Source: Flavobacterium panacagri
Lineage (GTDB): Bacteria > Bacteroidota > Bacteroidia > Flavobacteriales > Flavobacteriaceae
Reading direction: 5' to 3'
Length of the DNA: 64,000 nucleotides
NCBI RefSeq assembly: GCF_030378165.1
Contig: NZ_CP119766.1
Span: 3,472,001 to 3,536,000 of the forward strand
Below, one piece after another: positions 26,121 through 34,198 of the stretch. The notes beneath the pieces were generated by a model. The model did no database searches and was not told the origin of the DNA. It was given only the letters and a program-made list of their open reading frames with translations. The position numbers and the translations under genes are program-made. Position 1 is the first letter of the stretch; the number at the start of each line of letters is the position of its first letter.

Positions 26121-27113
26121 CTAAACCTTCAATCTCAGCTTAGTAGGCGGATAACCAAATATCCTTTTAAAAGCAATACTAAAATTAGAAACATTCTGAT
26201 ACCCCGAGAGAAGGCTGATTTCCTGAATGGAAAGCGAAGTGTCTGTTAGAAAATGCCTCGCCTTATTCATTCTGATTTCCTGCAGGTAACCAAAAACAGT
26301 ATCGCCAAAAACGGTTTTAAAACCTTCTTTTAGTTTAGTCTGGTTCACGCCGACTTTTCGCGCTAGTTCGACAATCGTAAACGGATTATCAATGTTTTCA
26401 CGAATCAGCTGCGCGGCAAATTTTATTTTATCAATATCATCGCTGGCTAAGTTTCTGGATTGTTTTTCGATGTCTAAATTATGATGACTTAAAGCAATAA
26501 GTTCATAGATTTTAGATTCCATATAGATTTTTCGGGTCAGACCGCGGTAAAAACAGTTTTTGATGTCTTCTATAACGCTGAATATTTTAGCACTTATTTT
26601 GATTTCGTTTTTAGCTAAAGCGTTGCTATTATTTTTTTGAATATTATTAAGGAAACTGTCCATTACTTTAGATTCTCCTTCGTATTTAGTCAATACATTT
26701 AAAGGGAGATGAATGTCAAAAGTATTGTACACAATATCTTTTTTGAAGTCAATTTTGGCATGATTGTCTTCGGCAGAAAGAAAAGTAATATTACCCGACA
26801 TCGGAGAAGCATAACCTTTTGAAGAACCAGGATTTATGTATCCGATTTTCTGATCTGTAAGGTTGAAATGCATCTCTAACAATGAAGAATCTCCATGCCC
26901 AGAAATCGCAACATCATCATGTAGTTGATAGTTTCCCTGAAGAATGGATAACTCTTCTGTAATAGTATGTTCGTGGAATAAAATATCGCCTTTAGGTGTG
27001 ACAAATTTGATGTCTTTTTCGTGCTGAAGTACTGTTTCAGGCAGTTGTAGTTCTGGTTTTTTATCTATTTCTAGAAAATCCACAAAATCATCTGAGTCAA
27101 TTTTAAATGCCAT
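26121..27113 (-). CDS. AraC family transcriptional regulator (divergent from XusAB-like genes)
   Basis: This 330-residue regulator has a C-terminal AraC DNA-binding domain (about residues 230-328) with two helix-turn-helix units (FTIVELARKVGVNQTKLKEG and LSIQEISLLSGYQNVSNFSI, then FKRIFGYPPTKLR). The N-terminal ~200 residues resemble the PchR-type sensor region of siderophore-responsive AraC proteins (EELSILQGNYQLHDDVAISG-like), but this is only moderately clear. It is divergent from a TonB receptor/DUF4374 lipoprotein pair with 115 bp between them, so it most likely activates them in response to iron or siderophore (inference). Confidence 0.9.
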   Translation of the reverse strand: MAFKIDSDDFVDFLEIDKKPELQLPETVLQHEKDIKFVTPKGDILFHEHTITEELSILQGNYQLHDDVAISGHGDSSLLEMHFNLTDQKIGYINPGSSKGYASPMSGNITFLSAEDNHAKIDFKKDIVYNTFDIHLPLNVLTKYEGESKVMDSFLNNIQKNNSNALAKNEIKISAKIFSVIEDIKNCFYRGLTRKIYMESKIYELIALSHHNLDIEKQSRNLASDDIDKIKFAAQLIRENIDNPFTIVELARKVGVNQTKLKEGFKTVFGDTVFGYLQEIRMNKARHFLTDTSLSIQEISLLSGYQNVSNFSIAFKRIFGYPPTKLRLKV

Positions 27114-27228
27114 CCTTTATACTTCTAAATTCATAATTAAAACTTCCACTTTCATAAATGCATCGATTGGTAATCAAATACTTTTGCACTGCAAATATAA
27201 TTTATAATAAGTTTAAATAAAAACAGCT

Positions 27229-29610
27229 TTGACATTTAAATTACACCTTATGTTTATGTTTCTGGTTGGCTTGTTCGGTGCAAATGCTTGTCCAGTATAT
27301 ATTCATATTGAAGATAATCTTGGAAATCCTGCTTCAGGTTTAACCGTTTTGGTTAACAATAAATCAATGGGAATTAGTAATAATTCCGGTGTTTTCGAAC
27401 TTTCTCTATCCGACGGAAATTATACCATTGAAATCGTAAAAAATGATATCATAAAATCGAGAAAGACCGTTTCTGTCGTATGTGGTCAGGACAATCATTT
27501 TACATTTCAATTAGATTCATCCGACAGTGATTCGGCAAATTTAAAAGAAGTTACCATACAAAACAAAAGCGTAAAAAAACAGATTGAAGAATCTCCTTTT
27601 TCGGTTCAAGTAATTGATTTTAAAAAGCAGTATGATAAAGCGGGGGATGTCGGCGATTTTTTGAACCGAGCTTCGGGAGTAAAAATAAGAACTAACGGAA
27701 ATATCGGCTCTCAAGTTCAGGTCAATCTGGGCGGACTTCAGGGAAAAGCGGTTCGTATTTTTAAAGACGGAATTCCAATTGAATTGTTTGGACACGGTTT
27801 CAGCCTTGGAACAATTCCTGTAAATATGCTGGATCGTGTTGAAATTTACAAAGGGGTTATGCCTGTTTATCTGGCTTCTGACGCTTTGGGCGGAGGCGTG
27901 AATCTGGTTACTAGAACTTCTAATAAAGATTTTGCTGAAGTATCGTATGAAATTGCTTCTTTTAATACACATCGTGCGACAGCCAATTTATATCTTCAAA
28001 ATAAAAACAATTTCTACGGAGGTTTTAATGGTTCTTTTAATTATTCTGATAATAATTATAAAGTAAATGTCCCAATTCAAAATGCTACCAATGAGGAATT
28101 TAGAAATGTAAAACGTTTTCACGACATGACCAGATCCAATTATGGAGAAGCATTTGTGGGATTAAAAGAAAAAACATGGGCAGATGATCTTCGTCTGACT
28201 TTAATTTATTCTGATTTCTATAAGCAGATTCAAAACGATGCCAGTATGGTAAGTGTTTATGGACAGGCTTTCTCAAAAGAACAGAATTACACGGGAATGA
28301 TCAATTACCGCAAGAAATTCTTTGATGATAAGCTTAAAGTAAATTTCCTGACGAATTACAGTCATTTTAATACCAAATTTATTGATACTACTACAGTTCG
28401 TTATAATTGGTTAGGTGAAGTGATTGCTGAAAACATGCAACCGGGAGAGATTAGAACAGGAAACAATCAGCGAATGAAATACAATTTTGTTTCTTCAAGA
28501 TTGAACTTGGAATATGAACTTTCTGATCGTAATTTTTTAGAATTCAGTCAATTGTATTATTCCCAGAGAAGAAAAGGAAGCGATCCTCTTGGAGCAGTTT
28601 CTATAATCGACGGAGTTGATGTTTTGACCGTTCCGGCAACTTATCGAAAAGATAATATGGCATTCGCCTGGCGTTCATTATGGCTTGATAAGAAATTAGA
28701 AAGCATTGTAGCAGCCAAATATTATCATTATTATACAGATGGATACACAACTGATAATTACGGTTTTGCATGGAAATCTTCAAAAGATGACAGTCAGTTT
28801 GGCTATTTAGGAGGACTAAAATGGGAAGAGAACAATTATTTATTGAAGTTTTCTTATGAATATGCAACACGTCTTCCAGATGAATATGAAATTTTTGGAG
28901 ATGCGAGATTAGTAAAAGAAAATCTAGATCTTAATCCTGAAAAAAGCCATAATCTGAATTTAAATGGTCAGTATTCTATCCTAAAAGAAAACAGCAGTTT
29001 GACCTTTTCTGCCAATTTATTCTATAGAAAAGTTCAGGATATTATTTTTCTAGAATTGGATATTCCGTTCAACCGATACATTAATTATGAGAATTCAGAA
29101 ATAAAAGGTTTTGAGTTTGAAACCAATTATGCTCCAGCAAAATGGCTGAATACAGGATTTAATGTAACCTATCAAGACATTCGAAGAGTTGGAATTAAAG
29201 AAGCTGCTTTTAAATATTTAAATGATTCTAGAGTGCCGAATATTCCGTTTTTGTTTGGAAACTTTTGGGCGAATACTTTCTTCGGAAATTTATTCGAAAA
29301 AGGCGACAGCTTAAATTTTACTTGGAATGCTAATTATACACATAGATTTTTCTTAGTTGAAATTCCAAAAAATCAGGAACCGCCTTTATTTGGTTCCGTA
29401 AAAGATTTTCAAACCTCATTGATTATTCCGAGAGACGGCAGAATAGGGCAGTTTTCTAACGATGTTGGTGTTTATTATCATTTTGCAGATAAAAAAACAA
29501 CGGTTTCAGCTGAGTGCCGAAACATTGGAGATGTCCGATTGTATGACAATTTTAACGTGCAGCGACCTGGAAGATCATTCCATCTTAAACTAGTTTATAA
29601 TTTTTTTTAA
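27229..29610 (+). CDS. TonB-dependent receptor, XusA-like
   Basis: This 793-residue receptor has a short signal peptide ending near GANA-C, a carboxypeptidase-like regulatory domain (about 24-100), a TonB box (LKEVTIQNKS, about 104), a plug (FLNRASGVKIRTNGNIGSQV, IFKDGIPIELFGHGF, MLDRVEIYKGVMPVYLASDA) and a barrel ending SFHLKLVYNFF. The frame opens with TTG at 27229; an ATG at 27250 (MFMFLVGLFG) also gives a signal sequence and may be the true start. It is followed 25 nt later by a DUF4374 lipoprotein and preceded by a divergent AraC gene. This matches the layout of Bacteroides xenosiderophore uptake (XusAB), by inference. Confidence 0.88.
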   Translation: MTFKLHLMFMFLVGLFGANACPVYIHIEDNLGNPASGLTVLVNNKSMGISNNSGVFELSLSDGNYTIEIVKNDIIKSRKTVSVVCGQDNHFTFQLDSSDSDSANLKEVTIQNKSVKKQIEESPFSVQVIDFKKQYDKAGDVGDFLNRASGVKIRTNGNIGSQVQVNLGGLQGKAVRIFKDGIPIELFGHGFSLGTIPVNMLDRVEIYKGVMPVYLASDALGGGVNLVTRTSNKDFAEVSYEIASFNTHRATANLYLQNKNNFYGGFNGSFNYSDNNYKVNVPIQNATNEEFRNVKRFHDMTRSNYGEAFVGLKEKTWADDLRLTLIYSDFYKQIQNDASMVSVYGQAFSKEQNYTGMINYRKKFFDDKLKVNFLTNYSHFNTKFIDTTTVRYNWLGEVIAENMQPGEIRTGNNQRMKYNFVSSRLNLEYELSDRNFLEFSQLYYSQRRKGSDPLGAVSIIDGVDVLTVPATYRKDNMAFAWRSLWLDKKLESIVAAKYYHYYTDGYTTDNYGFAWKSSKDDSQFGYLGGLKWEENNYLLKFSYEYATRLPDEYEIFGDARLVKENLDLNPEKSHNLNLNGQYSILKENSSLTFSANLFYRKVQDIIFLELDIPFNRYINYENSEIKGFEFETNYAPAKWLNTGFNVTYQDIRRVGIKEAAFKYLNDSRVPNIPFLFGNFWANTFFGNLFEKGDSLNFTWNANYTHRFFLVEIPKNQEPPLFGSVKDFQTSLIIPRDGRIGQFSNDVGVYYHFADKKTTVSAECRNIGDVRLYDNFNVQRPGRSFHLKLVYNFF

Positions 29611-29635
29611 ATAAAACCAATAAATCAGATCAACT

Positions 29636-30901
29636 ATGAAAAGAAGCAACTCACTTCGTTCAGTACTGGCAGGGATAGCTGCTTGTATGCTTTTATTTTC
29701 TTGCAGCAGCAATGATGATAATAATACTCCGGACAACGGAAACTCAGACGATACTTTGCCAAAAAATGAAACTTGGATTATATACAACGGTGCTGCTAAC
29801 TGGAGCGGTGGTGTTTATGCCTTAAAAGACAATAAATCAAGAGAAATCAACCTTTCTGGATTACCGTTTTTACAGGTAACTTCTTCTTTAGGTGGAAGAG
29901 TATTTGGAAAAAGCCTTTTTAAAGTAAATGACGTTTCTAATGCAAAACAAGGAATTAATAAAATGGGACTTGATGCAACTGGAAAAGTGGTAGATCAAGG
30001 ATTTTTAGCATCTCTTTCTAATGCTTACGAAACAAACTATTTAGTAGCAAGTGCAACAGAAGGTTACTATTGGGATAAAGTAAGAGGTGGATTAAAATTA
30101 CAGAAATTCAATCCAACTACTATGGAAAGAACTGGGGAAATTGATTTTTCTTCACTTTCAGAAGGACAGCCTTTAGAATCTATCGGGCAATTAATCATTG
30201 CAAAAAGAGAAAATAAATTATACCTAGATTTATTATTAGGAGATAAAGCAGCAGGAAACTGGCAGGTAACTCCTGTAGTAAAAGAAGTAGCTATTGCAGT
30301 TTATGACTTGACTACAAACAAAATCGAAAACGTAACTAAAATGGGAACTACAACCAATTTAGGTGTATTTATTGACCACGTTTTATGGAGTTTAGACGAA
30401 GTTACAGGAGATTTATATTTTGCTTCTGTTGGTGATATGAAAACACAGCCAAGTGATTATTCTTCAAAAATCCTTAGAATCAAAAAAGGAGAAGTTAATT
30501 TTGACACTACATTTGCACTTGACATGAAGTCTTACCAATTCCCAGCTGAATTCAACAGACTTTTTGCTTATAACAATAAAATCTATACTACAATTCCATC
30601 AAGAGCGGTTTCTTACTATGGAGGTGGACAGCACGGAGTTAGATACAGAGACGATGTTTGGTTCTGGAATGAAATTGATGTAACGACTAAAAAAGCAACT
30701 CGTTTGAACATTCCACCAGATAATTTCTATACAACTCAAAATCCATTCTACCACAACGGAGATATCTATTTCTTATCCAACAGTACTTCAGATGGTTTTT
30801 CAGGAGTTAATCAATACAATCCTGTTACAAAAGAAATTAAAGAAACTTTCCGTCTAAAAGAAAGCGGAAGAATTCAAGGATTTGATATTATCAAAGACTA
30901 A
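29636..30901 (+). CDS. DUF4374 surface lipoprotein, XusB-like
   Basis: This 421-residue lipoprotein has a signal peptide with lipobox LLFSC (lipid cysteine about residue 23), followed by SSNDDNN. Acidic residues just after the cysteine fit the Bacteroidota signal for export to the cell surface. The remainder is beta-rich with repeated blade-like segments (GRVFGKSLFKVND, GYYWDKVRGGLKLQKFN, GDLYFASVGDM, NKIYTTIPSRAVSYYGGG, GDIYFLSNST), consistent with a beta-propeller. DUF4374 proteins accompany TonB receptors; in Bacteroides the XusB protein of this kind binds enterobactin-type siderophores (as I recall). It is co-transcribed with the receptor and ends in a terminator at 30945-30983. Confidence 0.85.
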   Translation: MKRSNSLRSVLAGIAACMLLFSCSSNDDNNTPDNGNSDDTLPKNETWIIYNGAANWSGGVYALKDNKSREINLSGLPFLQVTSSLGGRVFGKSLFKVNDVSNAKQGINKMGLDATGKVVDQGFLASLSNAYETNYLVASATEGYYWDKVRGGLKLQKFNPTTMERTGEIDFSSLSEGQPLESIGQLIIAKRENKLYLDLLLGDKAAGNWQVTPVVKEVAIAVYDLTTNKIENVTKMGTTTNLGVFIDHVLWSLDEVTGDLYFASVGDMKTQPSDYSSKILRIKKGEVNFDTTFALDMKSYQFPAEFNRLFAYNNKIYTTIPSRAVSYYGGGQHGVRYRDDVWFWNEIDVTTKKATRLNIPPDNFYTTQNPFYHNGDIYFLSNSTSDGFSGVNQYNPVTKEIKETFRLKESGRIQGFDIIKD

Positions 30902-30944
30902 TTATTTTGCTTTAAAATATTAGCCCTAAATACTATTTTTTTTT

Positions 30945-30983
30945 ACAGAAGTGATTTTTTTTAAGTCACTTCTGTTTTTTTTA
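30945..30983 (+). terminator. Rho-independent terminator after the DUF4374 gene
   Basis: Arms ACAGAAGTGA (30945-30954) and TCACTTCTGT (30966-30975) are followed by a run of eight T, 44 nt after the stop codon. Confidence 0.85.
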
Positions 30984-31029
30984 CCCATGACAGATTGAGC
31001 ACAAAAAAAAATAATTATGGATTTATTAA

Positions 31030-31076
31030 ATCACTATTTATAATGACATTCTACTTTTGACGAACTTCTACATTTG
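31030..31076 (+). promoter_or_regulatory. Palindrome plus -7 box before the membrane-TPR gene
   Basis: A near-palindrome ATCACTATTTATAATGAC (31030-31047) lies exactly 21 nt before a TACATTTG -7 box (31069-31076), 25 nt before the start codon. The same arrangement, with the same half-site and spacing, precedes the next gene (33039-33085). A second possible -7 box, TACTTTTG, is at 31052-31059. Confidence 0.6.
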
Positions 31077-31101
31077 ATTTTTCAATTTAAAAGAAAATCA
31101 A

Positions 31102-33021
31102 ATGATGAAAAATTATCGTTCGTATCAAAAAGTTGAACCTGTTTATTTCAGTGGAGAAATATTCTTTCCTGTTGGGTTGCTTTTTGCTGCTTCTCTTATA
31201 ACTTATGGGTTGCTTTATTTTACAGGATTTTGGCCGGCACTTTTTTTTAATGTGGTTATTGCTTGGTGCGGTTATTTTTATATGTATTATTTCGGAAGAT
31301 CCAATTCTAAAATTACTTTTGAATTTATATCTGGCGTTTTTCTAATTATTGCTCTTTTACTTTTTGTCGATTATGGAGTATATGTTTTAGTACAATATCA
31401 AAAAACGAGAATTTTTAGCAGACTTTATTTTACTGTCTGGCTTGCAATTTTAATTGGAGTACCTATTAGTTATTACACCTATTATTTTGGTTCACATTAT
31501 TATAAGAAAGTAAGTTTAGCAGATAGGTATTTTAAAACCTATTTCAGCATATATCATGACAGAGAACTTTTAATGCATATTGATTCTGTTGCATTTGTAA
31601 ACCCTTTTAAAACACTTATTTCTGATATTAAAATTGAAAACAACAACTGTTTCTATTCTGATGAAGAACTGGCAGAAATGGATAGGGCTTCTAAATATTA
31701 TTACTTGCAAAAATCAGCTTTTTCTGGATTGATTCATATTCCTTTTGGAGCAGATCAGTTTGAAATTTCGTGGTTTTCTTTTGTTGAAGATAAACAATAC
31801 AAAGTCAATGTGCCGTTTCCAATTGAGGAGTTAAAATTGGAAGAAGAAAAATATCCATTAGACGAACCTAAAAATATAAGAGGAAAAAAATCTAAGCGAA
31901 TTTATCTTCATATTTATCAAAAAGGAGCCTTTAAATTATATACAGAAGATCAGGTTTTACTGGACTTCATTTCATCAGAATCCATGGAAATTGATCAGGA
32001 AGAAAAGAAAGAAAAAGTTATAACAAATATCTATTCTCATAAATATTATAATAACAAAAAAAGGTTTTTTGAACTTTTAGAGTCTATTAAAAACTCAAAT
32101 GCAATTGAAGAACGCTTTAAACTGAAAGACAAACAAGTAGTTTGGAATTTAGAATTATCAGGTTTAGATCAGCGCCATTATCTTGAAATTTTGGGTGCTG
32201 ATTTTAAAACGATTAAAATAGAAAAAGAAGAGTTTTCACAAATTTTTCTCAGATCGCTTCCTAAAAGAATGACTTTTGTTTTTCGAGGATCATATTTGTT
32301 TCCGTGGCTCACCTTGCATATTGATATCCAAAAATTAAATCAATGTATAGAAGAACTTACGAGCTATAATTCAGAAAATGCTATTACTTTTTCTCTTGAT
32401 TTTAAAAGTTTAGGTGCCGATTTAGCGTTTTATGTTTTTGGAAACAAAAAGAAAGTTCTATTTACCGATTGGGAAATGGTGATTGATGAAAATAGAAAAA
32501 AAGAAATGGACGAAGAAATTCTGGAAAAACAGGAAGATGAAACCAAAAGAAGACTTTTAAACGAAGGCTGGGATTTTGTTTTTAGTAAAAATTATAAAGG
32601 CGCTCAAAAAAAGTGCGAAGAACTTTTAGCACTTGATTCTAGTTATGGATTTGCTTATTTCCTTGAAGCACGATTATTATGGTATACAGAAGGTTTTGAA
32701 GCTTGTTACAGCAAGAGAAACTATTTTTTTGCGAAGACCGAACATGAACCTGCAGCTTTGGCACATCTCTACAATAGTTTCGGCTGTATTTTAGATTTGG
32801 AACTGTGTTATGAAGAATCGCTTCAGTATTTTGAAAAAGCAATTGAAATCAACCCGAAAGAACCTATTTATGTTTGCAATCTTGGCGAAATGTATTATAA
32901 ACTTTTAGAACCTGTAAAAGCATTAAATCTGGCGAAAAGAGCAAAATCAATGGGATACGAATCGGATATGCTGACTGAAATATTGAACAATAAAGGAAAA
33001 ATAGATTTGATTAATCATTAA
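31102..33021 (+). CDS. Unrecognised membrane-anchored protein with C-terminal TPR repeats
   Basis: I do not recognise this 639-residue protein. About four membrane spans lie in the first ~140 residues (FFPVGLLFAASLITYGLLYF, ALFFNVVIAWCGYFYMYYFG, FLIIALLLFVDYGVYVLV, WLAILIGVPISYYTYYFG). A long soluble region (about 145-490) follows, rich in charged residues and including KRIYLHIYQKGAFKLYTEDQ and SGLDQRHYLEILGADFK. The last ~130 residues look like tetratricopeptide repeats (GWDFVFSKNYKGAQKKCEEL, YEESLQYFEKAIEINPKEPI, CNLGEMYYKLLEPVKALNLA). It has its own promoter, and the same dyad precedes the 130-residue gene downstream, so the pair is probably co-regulated. A scaffold or adaptor role is possible through the TPRs. 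Confidence 0.8.
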   Translation: MMKNYRSYQKVEPVYFSGEIFFPVGLLFAASLITYGLLYFTGFWPALFFNVVIAWCGYFYMYYFGRSNSKITFEFISGVFLIIALLLFVDYGVYVLVQYQKTRIFSRLYFTVWLAILIGVPISYYTYYFGSHYYKKVSLADRYFKTYFSIYHDRELLMHIDSVAFVNPFKTLISDIKIENNNCFYSDEELAEMDRASKYYYLQKSAFSGLIHIPFGADQFEISWFSFVEDKQYKVNVPFPIEELKLEEEKYPLDEPKNIRGKKSKRIYLHIYQKGAFKLYTEDQVLLDFISSESMEIDQEEKKEKVITNIYSHKYYNNKKRFFELLESIKNSNAIEERFKLKDKQVVWNLELSGLDQRHYLEILGADFKTIKIEKEEFSQIFLRSLPKRMTFVFRGSYLFPWLTLHIDIQKLNQCIEELTSYNSENAITFSLDFKSLGADLAFYVFGNKKKVLFTDWEMVIDENRKKEMDEEILEKQEDETKRRLLNEGWDFVFSKNYKGAQKKCEELLALDSSYGFAYFLEARLLWYTEGFEACYSKRNYFFAKTEHEPAALAHLYNSFGCILDLELCYEESLQYFEKAIEINPKEPIYVCNLGEMYYKLLEPVKALNLAKRAKSMGYESDMLTEILNNKGKIDLINH

Positions 33022-33038
33022 TTATAAATAAAATCAAA

Positions 33039-33085
33039 ATCACTATAAATAGTGATGTACGACAAAAAAGACAGAAATACATTTG
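33039..33085 (+). promoter_or_regulatory. Perfect palindrome plus -7 box before the 130-residue gene
   Basis: ATCACTATAAATAGTGAT (33039-33056) is a perfect dyad, 21 nt before a TACATTTG -7 box (33078-33085) that lies 29 nt before the ATG. It mirrors the site at 31030-31076, which marks both as operator-promoter units for a common regulator (inference). Confidence 0.65.
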
Positions 33086-33114
33086 TCAGAAATAATTAAC
33101 AATTAAAATCAGAT

Positions 33115-33507
33115 ATGGGATTAGCAGAAAAACGTTTAGCAGAATCTATTAAAATAGAAAAACTTCCAGCTTTTGAAGCAAAATTAAAGGAAAGAGCTGG
33201 TTATGATATTAAAGTAGATATTGATTGGAATACTTTTACAGCTTATGATGAATATCCGTTGTCACGATTGGATATTATTTTTGACGATGTAGAATCATTC
33301 GTTAAAAAAATCTGTTCTGATGATATGGGGAAAGAAGCACTGCAGGATAAAATGAATACTATTCATTTGACCAATTCAGAAAATAATGATGATGTTAAGA
33401 TGGAATTGAAAGAGGACACTTTGTTTTTAACGGTTCAATTAGTACAGTCCTCTTTTAGTTCACAAACTGATTCACAAATAGCTAATTATGTAGAGGCTCT
33501 TTTATAA
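33115..33507 (+). CDS. Conserved small hypothetical protein (MGLAEKR type)
   Basis: This 130-residue soluble protein begins MGLAEKRLAESIKIEKLPAF and continues through KERAGYDIKVDIDWNTF and VKKICSDDMGKEALQDKM to a C-terminal beta-rich segment. I have a recollection of similar short proteins with the same opening and the ICxDDMGKEAL segment across Bacteroidota, but know of no assigned function. It has no signal peptide or membrane span. It shares an upstream dyad with the membrane-TPR gene before it, and has its own terminator at 33541-33568, so it seems to be a separately transcribed partner. Confidence 0.8.
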   Translation: MGLAEKRLAESIKIEKLPAFEAKLKERAGYDIKVDIDWNTFTAYDEYPLSRLDIIFDDVESFVKKICSDDMGKEALQDKMNTIHLTNSENNDDVKMELKEDTLFLTVQLVQSSFSSQTDSQIANYVEALL

Positions 33508-33540
33508 AGAGTTATGGTTTTTACATTTTTTGGGGGCGGA

Positions 33541-33568
33541 AGAGATAGAGCAATCTATCTCTTTTTTT
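33541..33568 (+). terminator. Terminator after the MGLAEKR-type gene
   Basis: Arms AGAGATAGA (33541-33549) and TCTATCTCT (33554-33562) with a GCAA tetraloop and trailing T-tract, 34 nt after the stop codon. Confidence 0.85.
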
Positions 33569-33582
33569 ATTTTGGAGGCGAA

Positions 33583-34017
33583 TTATATTCTATTATCAAC
33601 GGCAAAAGCTGTTTTACCAATATTAGCAAGCAAAAGTGCCGCAGCAACGCTTGTCCAAACCGAATAATCAAAAGGCGCTTTTACCGAAACAGAAACCGCC
33701 ATTGCAAACCCGAAAAAGAATAATAGGAAAGCGGTTCCTAAAGCTGCTATTCTGGTTTTAAATCCAAACAATAACAACAGACTAAGTACAACTTCTAGAA
33801 CTGTTGCGGCCGCACCTAAAATTTCCGCTGTGGCTTTGTTTGCGTAAGGATTTAATGTGTTGGTGTAAACTACAAAGTTCTCCCAATTTCCCCAAGCTAC
33901 GCCGTTTGAGCCCGGCGCTCCCCAGATTCCAAATCGATCAGCTACGGCTGAAAGCATTGTGATGGCTAAAACTATTCTTAAAATTAAACCTGCTTCTAAT
34001 ATGGTTATGTTTTTCAT
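33583..34017 (-). CDS. DoxX family membrane protein (first)
   Basis: This 144-residue protein has four predicted spans (about 5-25, 60-85 AEILGAAATVLEVVLSLLLL, 88-110 AALGTAFLLFFFGFAMAV, 115-135). The segment ILGAAATVLEVVLSLLLLFG followed by FKTRIAALGT is the DoxX signature region. DoxX-like proteins are quinone-associated or redox-stress membrane proteins of unclear biochemistry. It lies downstream of a secreted esterase gene but after a hairpin terminator, so it may have its own promoter in the 34018-34147 gap. Confidence 0.85.
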   Translation of the reverse strand: MKNITILEAGLILRIVLAITMLSAVADRFGIWGAPGSNGVAWGNWENFVVYTNTLNPYANKATAEILGAAATVLEVVLSLLLLFGFKTRIAALGTAFLLFFFGFAMAVSVSVKAPFDYSVWTSVAAALLLANIGKTAFAVDNRI

Positions 34018-34147
34018 TCTGATTATTAATTTTTATTTCAATTTTCTTCAGCAAATTTTATCTTAGTAAAGATAAAAATCGTCAAGTCATTTTTTTAATA
34101 ACGACAGAATCATCGCCAAATTGTTTAAAATAAACGACAAAATGCAT

Positions 34148-34180
34148 AAAAAAGGGATAGATGTTAATCTATCCCTTTTT
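34148..34180 (-). terminator. Hairpin terminator after the esterase gene
   Basis: AAAAAGGGATAGAT and ATCTATCCCTTTTT pair around a GTTA loop, with A/T runs on both sides. It lies 19 nt beyond the esterase stop on the minus strand. Confidence 0.85.
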
Positions 34181-34198
34181 CAATTTGCTTTGAAATTC

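Noticed and set aside
27541..27972. 143-codon minus-strand frame inside the XusA-like receptor gene
   Set aside because: It is antisense to the conserved plug domain, with no start context or recognisable motif.
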